64,000 nt of DNA from Corynebacterium sp. TAE3-ERU16 (GTDB taxonomy: Bacteria; Actinomycetota; Actinomycetes; Mycobacteriales; Mycobacteriaceae), in NCBI RefSeq assembly GCF_019209935.1, contig NZ_JAHUTN010000007.1, positions 62,001-126,000 on the forward strand, written 5' to 3'. Made by a program: the position numbers and the translations under genes. Every line of letters starts with the position of its first letter. Within the stretch, counting starts at the first letter, position 1. The notes beneath the pieces were generated by a model. That model was not told the origin of the DNA. It made no database searches and saw only the letters and a list, made by a program, of their open reading frames with translations. Of this stretch, positions 57,052 to 64,000 are shown piece after piece.

Positions 57052-60000
57052 GTGCGCACCGCGGCCCGCACTCATCTCATCGGCTGGTTTCTGCTGGGCG
57101 TCCTCGCATTCCTGCAGTCACCGGGCCTGGCCGTGGCCGACACCAAGCACGACCTCGCCGTCGATCCGGCGGGGTTCCTCGGCCGCGCCACCGCGGCCTG
57201 GTCGGACATCTTCCCCCTGGGCCAGCTGCAGAACCAGGCCTACGGCTATCTCTTCCCACAGGGACCGTTCTTCCTGCTGACGGCCCCCCTACCGGACTGG
57301 GTCGCGCAGCGACTCTGGTGGACGGTGGTCCTCGGGGTGGGGTACTCGGGCTTCCTCCGGCTCGTCCGGGCGCTCGACGTGGGCAGCCCGGTGTTCCGGG
57401 TGCTCGCCGCGGTCCTCTACGCACTGTCCCCCCGGATACTGACGACTCTGGGCGCGATCTCCTCCGAGTCCTGGCCGGTAGCACTCGCCCCGTGGATCCT
57501 CGCTCCTCTCGTCGTCGGCCGGCTGGGCCGGTCGCGGATCGCGGCGTCGGTCCTCGCGGTGGCCTGCCTGGGGGCCGTCAACGCCACGGCCACCCTGGCT
57601 GCATGTGTCCCCGCGGGGCTGGCCCTCGCCTGGTGCGTCCTGCACAGGCGGCCCGACGCGGTACGACTCGGCGTGCTCTGGCTGATCGGCTGCGCCGTGG
57701 TTTCCGCCTGGTGGATCGTCCCGTTGCTCGTGCTCGGCCACTACGCTCCCCCCTTCACGGATTTCATCGAGAACGCCTACGTGACCACCCGGTGGCTGAA
57801 TCCGACGGAGATACTGCGCGGGACGACGAGTTGGGCGCCGTTCGTCGACACCGAACGGGTGGCCGGCAACCTGCTGGTGACCTCCCCGGTGTTCATCCTG
57901 TTCACCTCCTGCGTCGCGACACTGGGCCTCGTGGGGCTCTGCCACCCCATCACACGACGCGGCCTCTGGATCGGGATGCTGCTCATCGGGCTCGTGATTC
58001 TCGGGGCGGCGCACGGCCCGCTCGGCCCCGAGCTCCGTGGGGTTCTCGACGGCCCCGGCGCGGCACTGCGCAACATCCACAAGTTCGATCCCGTGGTCCG
58101 GATCCCGCTGCTCGTCGGGTTCGCGGCGCTGGGGCGGGTGCTGCCCGTACCGGCGACACGCGCGCAGCTGCTGGATCCGGGTCGTCGGCACGCGGCCGCC
58201 GTCCTCGTCGTGCTCATCGCGCTCGGGGCGTGCGCCCCGGCACTCAGCGGCAGGCTCGCCCCCAGGGGCGGCTGGGACGAGGTGCCCGCCTACTGGCGGG
58301 AGACCGCGGACTGGCTCAACACCCACGCACGCGACACCCGGACGCTGATCCTCCCGTCCGCGTCCTTCGCCAGGCAGGACTGGGGCTGGACCCGCGACGA
58401 GCCCCTGCAACCGCTGCTGGATGTCCCGTGGGTGGTCCGGGACGCCGTCCCCCTCGTCCCACCGGAGGCGATCCGTGGTCTCGACGGTGTCGATGCGGTC
58501 CTGAATTCCCCGGCCATCGATCCCGGGGACGCGGTCCGCGCCGTCCGCAGACTGGGGATAGGGATGATCGTGGTCCGCGATGATCTGCCCGGAGCGCCGG
58601 CCGGTGACCTGGTGGACCGGCTCCGGGACAGTGGCGCCACGGCACACGACTTCGGTCCGGTCACCGTCTTCGAGGTCGATCCCGGCCTGCACATGACCAC
58701 GACCACGGATACACCTGTCCGCGTCGCCGGGGGCGGGGAGTCACTCGCGCTTCTCGACGCCCTCACCGGCCCCGCCGCACGCACCCTCGTCGACGGCGAC
58801 GCGGAGACCGTCACCGACACCCCGCAGCTGGTCGCCCGCAACTACGGCGCGGTGAATGGCGCGGTCTCCGCTCCGCTCGCCGACCGGTCCGAGGGGGCGG
58901 ACGTGCGCAACCCGGTGGCGGACTACCCCTCGGCCGGACCGTTGACCCGCGTCACCGGGCAGGGCGGTACCGTGCGGGCGTCCTCCTCGGCGTCGGACGC
59001 CACGAGCTTCGGCGGCGCGGAGCCGGGGGCGTCGGTCACGGCCGCCGTCGACGGTGACCCGACCACCGCCTGGTATCCCACCCCGGGCCGGCAGGCGGGC
59101 GAGTGGATCGAGATCACCACCGACCGGCAGGTATCCGACCCCGTACTGCGGATCACCGCCACCGGCGACGATGTGGATGTGACCGTCACCGCCGGCGATG
59201 CCGGCGTCGATGCCCGTCTGGTGGCCGACGAAGCCACGCGCATCCGCGTGCCCGGTGGCCCGACCGACACCGTCCGCGTGACCCTCGGCAGGTCGCGGGA
59301 CCGGGCGGGCATCGCCCGCATCGCGCTCGACGGAGCCCCCGTGCACCGGACGGTCACGGTGCCGGACACGTCCCCGGGCGTGCGGCAGTTCCTCCTTCAG
59401 CGGATCACCACCGGCGAGGATGTCCTCGATCGCGCGTTCACCGTGCCCCGGGACATGACCGTGCGGCTCGACTCCCCCGACTGCCGGAACCCTCGCCCGG
59501 TCGACGAGGATCCCAACCACGGGATCACGCTTGCCGATCAGGCGCGGGAACGCAGTCTCCGGATCGACGGCGCGTTTGTGTCGTGCGGAACGGTACAGCT
59601 CGCCGCCGGGGACCACCATCTGCGCACCCGGCAGGAGTGGACGCTGCTCACCGAGGAGGGGTTCACCGGCGGGACGGCACCGGTCGCCGTGGGACGGACC
59701 CTCGTACCCGCGGACACCGACCGGCTGCTCGTCACCGGGCGCGCCGCCCTCGACGGGCTCACCGCCACGGTCGGCGGTACCGTGGTGGACGCGGACGTGG
59801 TTGACGCCGCGACCCGGTCCTTCCGTGTCCCGGCCGGGGTCGGCGGTGCCGTGGAGCTGCACTTCGCCGGCGACGCCCCCTATCGGGCGGGACTCATCAG
59901 CGGCGGCGTGGCGTGGCTCTGCGCCGTGGTGCTGTGCGTGCTCGCGGTGATCCGCGGCCGCGGGAGCTCCGTACCGGACGCCGGCGCAGACGTGGATCAG

Positions 60001-60273
60001 GGTGGCGTGCCGTTCCTGCTCGGGGGCGCGGTCGCTCTGTGGCTGGTCGGTGGTTGGGCCGGGCTCGCCCTCGGGGCGGTGACATGGGTGGTGGTGCGGT
60101 ACACCCTGATCCGACCGGCCGTTCTCGCCGGTGGTGGGATGGCCCTGGCCGGGATGTGGCTCGCCCACGTCCCCTGGCCGCAGGGCGGCTACGCCGGTGA
60201 CGTGCCCTTCGTCGGGCTCGCCGCCCTGGCATCGGTGGCGGCCGTGGTGTCGGCGGCCAAGGAGAACAGCTGA
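57052..60273 (+). CDS. aftD: Alpha-(1->3)-arabinofuranosyltransferase AftD
   Basis: AftD is a GT-C membrane enzyme that adds alpha-1,3 arabinofuranose branches to arabinogalactan/lipoarabinomannan from decaprenyl-phospho-arabinose. The 1073-residue product has about eleven N-terminal spans (about 1-400), a large extracytoplasmic region with a discoidin/CBM-like domain (about 600-760), and four spans at the C-terminus (about 960-1070). The short loop after the first span holds DTKHDLAVDP, typical of the family, with the catalytic Asp. It is shorter than mycobacterial AftD (about 1400 residues). The GTG at 57052 adjoins the DUF2613 gene. Confidence 0.9.
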   Translation: MRTAARTHLIGWFLLGVLAFLQSPGLAVADTKHDLAVDPAGFLGRATAAWSDIFPLGQLQNQAYGYLFPQGPFFLLTAPLPDWVAQRLWWTVVLGVGYSGFLRLVRALDVGSPVFRVLAAVLYALSPRILTTLGAISSESWPVALAPWILAPLVVGRLGRSRIAASVLAVACLGAVNATATLAACVPAGLALAWCVLHRRPDAVRLGVLWLIGCAVVSAWWIVPLLVLGHYAPPFTDFIENAYVTTRWLNPTEILRGTTSWAPFVDTERVAGNLLVTSPVFILFTSCVATLGLVGLCHPITRRGLWIGMLLIGLVILGAAHGPLGPELRGVLDGPGAALRNIHKFDPVVRIPLLVGFAALGRVLPVPATRAQLLDPGRRHAAAVLVVLIALGACAPALSGRLAPRGGWDEVPAYWRETADWLNTHARDTRTLILPSASFARQDWGWTRDEPLQPLLDVPWVVRDAVPLVPPEAIRGLDGVDAVLNSPAIDPGDAVRAVRRLGIGMIVVRDDLPGAPAGDLVDRLRDSGATAHDFGPVTVFEVDPGLHMTTTTDTPVRVAGGGESLALLDALTGPAARTLVDGDAETVTDTPQLVARNYGAVNGAVSAPLADRSEGADVRNPVADYPSAGPLTRVTGQGGTVRASSSASDATSFGGAEPGASVTAAVDGDPTTAWYPTPGRQAGEWIEITTDRQVSDPVLRITATGDDVDVTVTAGDAGVDARLVADEATRIRVPGGPTDTVRVTLGRSRDRAGIARIALDGAPVHRTVTVPDTSPGVRQFLLQRITTGEDVLDRAFTVPRDMTVRLDSPDCRNPRPVDEDPNHGITLADQARERSLRIDGAFVSCGTVQLAAGDHHLRTRQEWTLLTEEGFTGGTAPVAVGRTLVPADTDRLLVTGRAALDGLTATVGGTVVDADVVDAATRSFRVPAGVGGAVELHFAGDAPYRAGLISGGVAWLCAVVLCVLAVIRGRGSSVPDAGADVDQGGVPFLLGGAVALWLVGGWAGLALGAVTWVVVRYTLIRPAVLAGGGMALAGMWLAHVPWPQGGYAGDVPFVGLAALASVAAVVSAAKENS

Positions 60274-60298
60274 ACCACTCTCCGGACCGGAACGCCGT

Positions 60299-60931
60299 TC
60301 ATGGGCGCACCGGTGGCGGGGACGGAAATGCACGTCGCGTGAAGTTCACCGCATCCTGATCGATCGACGCCAGCACGTCAATCAGGTTCCCGTACAGCGC
60401 AATGTGGTTCATCCCGCAGATCGGTTCAAGGTGCGCCATCCGGTTCCGCAATCCCTTGAGCCGTAGAGCCGCGTCGTAGATCTCACCTCTGTCAGGGCTG
60501 TGACATCGACATTGGGGGAAGGCCCGGTACAGAACAGGACGCCAGAGATGCTGTGCACTGGACCGGTGCGGCAACCCGCCCCAGAGCCCCCATCGATGTC
60601 GAGGCGACGAAGTCACCGGCTGTCATCTCTCGAGCTGTTTCCGGGCGTCGTCGCCCGAACTCTCTCCGCGCCCGATTCAGCTGTCCGGAGCCGGGACCGC
60701 TGAGGGTGATTCGGGATCCGTCGTTCCACCACCGCTCACCGTATTCTCCGGCGAGCGCATCATGGACCGAGTTGCGGAGCGCCACCTCAAAGTGGGAGAG
60801 CGGACCGAACCACCACCGAGCTATCTCGATGTTGTGCATGTACAGATCCGTCGCCTTTGACACATCTCGGAGGTTGCGCTCACGTAGGTGGACATCCGTG
60901 CACGCCCTGCGAACCTGAAGAGAGCTTCCAC
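60299..60931 (-). pseudogene. Abi-like (Abi_2 family) pseudogene with two frameshifts
   Basis: Abortive-infection-like protein pieces lie in consecutive frames on the minus strand: EALFRFAGRARMSTYVSAT from GTG 60931; then KATDLYMHNIEIARWWFGPLS and HFEVALRNSVHDALAG; then, after a run of five C at 60587-60591, GLWGGLPHRSSAQHLW and LKGLRNRMAHLEPI to the stop at 60299. The middle and last pieces rejoin by deleting one base in that run. The HEPN-type RNxxxH motif (RNRMAH) is intact. Lower-GC upstream sequence suggests acquisition. The cause may be true decay or a sequencing error at the homopolymer. Confidence 0.72.
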
Positions 60932-61021
60932 ATCCGAAGAAGACAAGTTTGGCATCACATAATAATATCAACGTAGCTGTACACTCGGTCCGGCCAGACA
61001 TTGGTGGCCCTCAGCACACGC

Positions 61022-61048
61022 AAACGCCCCTGGGCAGGCGTTTTCTCT
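61022..61048 (+). terminator. Small terminator-like hairpin
   Basis: AAACGCC (61022-61028) pairs with GGCGTTT (61037-61043), followed by a T/C-rich run. It lies in the lower-GC gap 60932-61129, between the Abi-like remnant and the acyltransferase gene; its gene of origin is unclear. Confidence 0.45.
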
Positions 61049-61129
61049 TCGCGCCCCCGGGGGCTTACTCGGCCAACTTTAGTCAAAATTAGCATAAATT
61101 GCAGATTTTAGTGATGGGGATCACTCATA

Positions 61130-62275
61130 CTATGTCGTGTTTGTGGAGAGCCTGTGGACAACTCCCTTGTTCTCCCGAATCGTCCGCCGCATCATCGCCC
61201 GCGCCGGTTCCTCCACGAGCACGTACACGACGGCGGACACCGGGACCGTCACAGCGAGGGTCAGCGCCGCGATCAGCGCGGTGTGCCCGGTGAAGGGAGA
61301 GATACCCGTGAGCGGGAACATCAGCTCGAGCACCGGCAGGTGCACCAGGAAGATGGAGTAGGACCACCGGCCGAGGGCCTGGAACACCGGGCTGGTCAAC
61401 AGCCCCTCCCGGGGAGCGAGGGCATACGGCAGGACGACAGCGGCGGTGAACACGGTGCCCGCCAGCACGCGGAGCACGAACTCGCCCGGCTGCGGGTGCA
61501 CGAGACCGACGGGCCCGTACCAGGGTTGCGCGGCGATCCACAGCATGATGACGGCGAGCACCCACCACACCGGGCGCCCGCCCAGGATCCGGAGCGCCCG
61601 CGGCGTGAGTCGGCCCTCGGCCTCCGCGGCGATCATGCCGACCGCGAACCAGCAGGTGAACGCGGGCGGGAGGATCTGCAGGTTGGCGACGCCCGGCGCG
61701 GGGGACGCTGCGACGAACGGTAGCCAGGCCCAGCCGAGGCTCACCACCGCCACGAGAACGATCACGGGGATGCGGGCCCGTCCCGGCAGGGCACCGGCAA
61801 CCACCGCGAGCAGCGGCAGCGCGGCGTAGAAGGCGACCTCGACGCACAGGGACCACAGGTGCGTGAGTCCCGGCGCGAGACCACCCGGGACGTAGATCTG
61901 GGTCATCGTCAGATTCACGACCCGCTGGACACCGGTACTGCGGTAGGCGTCGGGAAGGAGCATCAGCACGGCGGCGACCACCACCAGATAGGCGGGGAAG
62001 ATCCGTCCCACGCGGCTGGCCAGGTAGCGGGTCCAGGAGACATCCCGACCGGCCCGGGGGCCGTAGCGTCGCCACAGCAGGAACGCCGACAGGGTGAAGA
62101 ACACGGGAACGAAGAAGTCGAACCGTCCGAGGATTCCCCCGATGAAACCGGTGGGCGCCAGTCCGGTCTGGAAGGCGACGTGGGTGAGCAGAACACCGAT
62201 GGAGGCGACGGCGCGAAGCCCCTCGAGTGAGGCGTTGAACCGTGTAGTTTGCGGGTACGATCCTTCTGTGCCCAT
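61130..62275 (-). CDS. tmaT: AT3-family membrane acyltransferase, probably TmaT
   Basis: This 381-residue acyltransferase-3 protein has about ten spans, with the N-terminal LEGLRAVASIGVLLTHVAF (His about 32), FFVPVFFTLSAFLLWRRY and SRVGRIFPAYL. The HLWSLCVEVAFYAALPLL core marks sugar O-acetylases. Next to the DUF3068 gene and the following polytopic protein, it matches the corynebacterial trehalose mycolate acetyltransferase locus. TmaT acetylates trehalose monocorynomycolate so that it can be flipped by MmpL. The identity rests on context and family; other AT3 roles remain possible. The ATG at 62275 is divergent from the DUF3068 gene. Confidence 0.75.
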   Translation of the reverse strand: MGTEGSYPQTTRFNASLEGLRAVASIGVLLTHVAFQTGLAPTGFIGGILGRFDFFVPVFFTLSAFLLWRRYGPRAGRDVSWTRYLASRVGRIFPAYLVVVAAVLMLLPDAYRSTGVQRVVNLTMTQIYVPGGLAPGLTHLWSLCVEVAFYAALPLLAVVAGALPGRARIPVIVLVAVVSLGWAWLPFVAASPAPGVANLQILPPAFTCWFAVGMIAAEAEGRLTPRALRILGGRPVWWVLAVIMLWIAAQPWYGPVGLVHPQPGEFVLRVLAGTVFTAAVVLPYALAPREGLLTSPVFQALGRWSYSIFLVHLPVLELMFPLTGISPFTGHTALIAALTLAVTVPVSAVVYVLVEEPARAMMRRTIRENKGVVHRLSTNTT

Positions 62276-62348
62276 GGCGCGGCCGCCTTTCCGCCCGCGT
62301 CACCCGGGCACATGTTCTTGCACAGATCCTAGTTGGAAGGGGGTCGCG

Positions 62349-63539
62349 ATGACCTCGCGGGTCTCCGGTTTCACCGCCCTCACACTCGGCGTGGCGCTCG
62401 TCGCCGTCGCCGTTCTCCTGCCGTCGTTCCTCCTGCCGCGCCTGAAGGTGATTCCGCTGGATGCGGGCGGTAAGACGGTGACCCGCGAGATGGACGCCAC
62501 CCTCCTGGATTCCCGCGCCTTCGGATCCCGGGAGGTTCTGCCCGAACACGCGGCGGATCCTGTGTGCGAGGGCGACGAGGCCCCGGTGTCCTGCTTCATC
62601 GGCCACGCGACCCCCGTCTACGGCAACCGCAGTATCAGCGTCGTCGAACCGGCCGACGCCGATGTGGTGACGCTGCGGGCGGGCAACGTCCTCATGCGGA
62701 CCGACCGCCCGGAACCGGACAACATCATCTCCGCGACGGTGGACACGATCACCCTGAACCGTCACACCGCGCTCCCGGTGGATGAGCCGGTGTCGAGTTT
62801 CCACGCGACCTCCCCGAGGCTGGGCCTCGATGACATGCGCAACGGTTTCACCCGGGAGGGGGTGCAGTACCAGTTCCCCTTCGACTCGGACGCCCGCTCG
62901 TACCCCTACTTCGACACGACGGCACAGGAGGCGCAACCCATCGACTTCGTCGACGAGGAGATCCTGTCCGGGCACGAGGATGTCAAGGTGATGCGCTACC
63001 ACCAGCAGGTCGGCCCCGTGAACATGTTCACGGCCATCAGCGGAGTGTTCAATCTGGACGGTGAAGTCAGCGAACACGAGAAGGCGTCACTGAACGCACT
63101 CCGGATGACCACACCCGCCCGCGACTGGTACACCCCCGCCGAGCTGGAGGAGCGCGGCCTGGCCCCGGACGAGCGGGTGACGATGACCCGCTACTACGCC
63201 AACGACCGCACGGTGTGGGTCGAGCCGTCGACGGGCGTGATCGTGCACGGACGGGAGTACCTCAACTACTTCTTCGCGCGCGACGACGACGAGGCACGCA
63301 CCATGGCGCAGGCCCGTTTCGATGCCCCGGACGCCGCCGTGAACCCGAACCGCACGGCACTCGCCATGACGGCGGAGTGGAACGACGCCACGCAGGAACG
63401 TCAGTGGGCGAAAGCCCTCGACGGCCGGTCGAAACTGAATCTCCTGGGCTCGGTCGGCTGGGGTGTCGGCATCGCCGGGGCGCTGCTCATCCTCCTCGGT
63501 GTCCGGCTGCTGCGTCGACGGTCGCAGTCCCGGCCGTAG
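62349..63539 (+). CDS. DUF3068 (porin PorA-family-annotated) membrane protein
   Basis: This 396-residue product has an N-terminal span (about 8-30), a large extracytoplasmic beta-rich domain (about 35-365: LDDMRNGFTREGVQYQFPF, SYPYFDTTAQEAQPIDFV, RYYANDRTVWVEPSTGVIVHGREY) and a C-terminal span (about 368-388) with a basic tail. DUF3068 proteins occur in mycolata envelope gene clusters and are of unknown role, though sometimes labelled porin. The ATG at 62349 follows TTGGAAGGGGG. Confidence 0.9.
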   Translation: MTSRVSGFTALTLGVALVAVAVLLPSFLLPRLKVIPLDAGGKTVTREMDATLLDSRAFGSREVLPEHAADPVCEGDEAPVSCFIGHATPVYGNRSISVVEPADADVVTLRAGNVLMRTDRPEPDNIISATVDTITLNRHTALPVDEPVSSFHATSPRLGLDDMRNGFTREGVQYQFPFDSDARSYPYFDTTAQEAQPIDFVDEEILSGHEDVKVMRYHQQVGPVNMFTAISGVFNLDGEVSEHEKASLNALRMTTPARDWYTPAELEERGLAPDERVTMTRYYANDRTVWVEPSTGVIVHGREYLNYFFARDDDEARTMAQARFDAPDAAVNPNRTALAMTAEWNDATQERQWAKALDGRSKLNLLGSVGWGVGIAGALLILLGVRLLRRRSQSRP

Positions 63540-63549
63540 ACTCTGTGGC

Positions 63550-64000
63550 GTGACCCGCCGTACCGTCCTGACCGCCTGGTCGGTTCTCTGCGTCGGTGTT
63601 CTGCTGTGGCCGCTCGCCGGGGCGGGTGCCCTGATCCAGCGGGACATGGTGGTGCTCCCCCACCCGGCGCTGAGCCTGTCGGCCCTGGGCTTCGGCGACC
63701 TGCCGGCGCGGGGAGCCCCGCAGGACGGGGTCCTGGCTCTGGCGGGGATGCTCGTCGATGCCTCGGTGCTCGCACGACTACTTCTTCTCCTCGCGGGTCT
63801 GGCCGGTGCCGCGGGGGCCGCGGCGCTCGCGCGGCACGTCACCGGCGGTGACAGGCTCGGCCCGCAGCTGGCCGCGGTGACCGTGACCATCGCCAACCCC
63901 TTCGTGGTGGAGCGTCTGGTGCAGGGACACTGGTCCCTGGTGATCGCCGCGTGGCTGCTGTCCGGAATCGCCTGGGCCGGGCTCACCGGGAACCTTCCGG
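63550..64000 (+). CDS. Polytopic envelope membrane protein (partial, 3' end outside window)
   Basis: From GTG 63550 an open frame runs to the window edge (150 codons). An N-terminal span, LTAWSVLCVGVLLWPLAGAGALI, is followed by further hydrophobic segments and PFVVERLVQGHWSLV, consistent with GT-C-like integral membrane proteins encoded after DUF3068 in corynebacteria. A TAGACT -10-like box (63537-63542), overlapping the previous stop codon, lies 7 nt before the GTG; the start could be leaderless or simply in an operon with DUF3068. The function is unknown. Confidence 0.75.
   Translation, partial: MTRRTVLTAWSVLCVGVLLWPLAGAGALIQRDMVVLPHPALSLSALGFGDLPARGAPQDGVLALAGMLVDASVLARLLLLLAGLAGAAGAAALARHVTGGDRLGPQLAAVTVTIANPFVVERLVQGHWSLVIAAWLLSGIAWAGLTGNLP

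Noticed and set aside
61125..63077. 650-codon minus-strand frame across the DUF3068 and acyltransferase genes
   Set aside because: Out-of-frame translation spanning two divergent genes with clear families; Arg/His/Gly-rich.

Overview
The window comes from a high-GC actinobacterium of the mycolic-acid group, most likely a high-GC Corynebacterium. Evidence: the block clpB ... ald-hspR-dnaJ-grpE-dnaK ... cysZ-cysY-cysN-cysD-cysH-cysX-cysI ... alaT ... dcd ... DUF2613-aftD ... AT3 acyltransferase-DUF3068 is the corynebacterial arrangement. Heat-shock promoters carry HAIR operators and SigH-type motifs. Cell-envelope arabinan genes are present. The species cannot be named from sequence alone. Base composition is strongly GC-rich, apart from a few lower-GC patches (1-1200, 24060-24900, the cysI upstream region, 60900-61130).

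Layout. 1-1200: 5' part of a pentapeptide-repeat membrane protein running off the left edge. 1.2-17 kb: stress and fermentation block. It holds clpB, a Sua5/YrdC-domain protein, a flavohemoglobin-like protein that has lost its proximal His, a nitrilase-family hydrolase, a DUF1023 hydrolase with a small partner, adhA and ald (ethanol to acetaldehyde to acetate), then hspR, dnaJ, grpE, a previously hidden 56-codon gene, and dnaK. clpB and dnaK each have a SigH-like promoter next to or overlapping HAIR operators. 17-26 kb: putA, an AI-2E-family transporter, a nucleosidase, an internally deleted FprA-like protein, a low-GC membrane-protein gene between 17-bp direct repeats, and an HTH protein with a palindrome over its -10 box. 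26-33 kb: a tightly overlapped seven-gene operon for assimilatory sulfate reduction through APS (no APS kinase), preceded by GTCTA-type half-sites.

33-43.8 kb: an Fe-S oxidoreductase with a very long Pro/Ala/Gly tail, an orphan iron-siderophore-type binding lipoprotein, alaT, a Ser/Thr-rich membrane-anchored protein, a YibE/F protein, UDP-glucose 6-dehydrogenase and a 43-aa membrane peptide. 43.9-47.6 kb: dcd (bifunctional type) translationally coupled to a four-gene osmoprotectant-type ABC importer. 47.7-51 kb: an ABC-ATPase-like protein with all three nucleotide motifs altered, overlapping a YhgE/Pip exporter subunit, then tRNA-Gly(CCC). 51-56 kb: a membrane protein, a decayed gene divergent from an XRE regulator, a VanW-family protein and a secreted NagZ-type glycosidase. 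56-64 kb: UspA, then envelope genes (DUF2613, aftD, an AT3 acyltransferase probably tmaT, DUF3068, and the start of a polytopic membrane protein), interrupted by an Abi-like pseudogene.

No CRISPR array, prophage, transposase or rRNA was seen. The most interesting leads are small or degenerate genes: the dnaK-grpE 56-codon gene, the 43-aa membrane peptide, the Asn-85 flavohemoglobin, the FprA with its NADP domain deleted, and the motif-less ABC ATPase.
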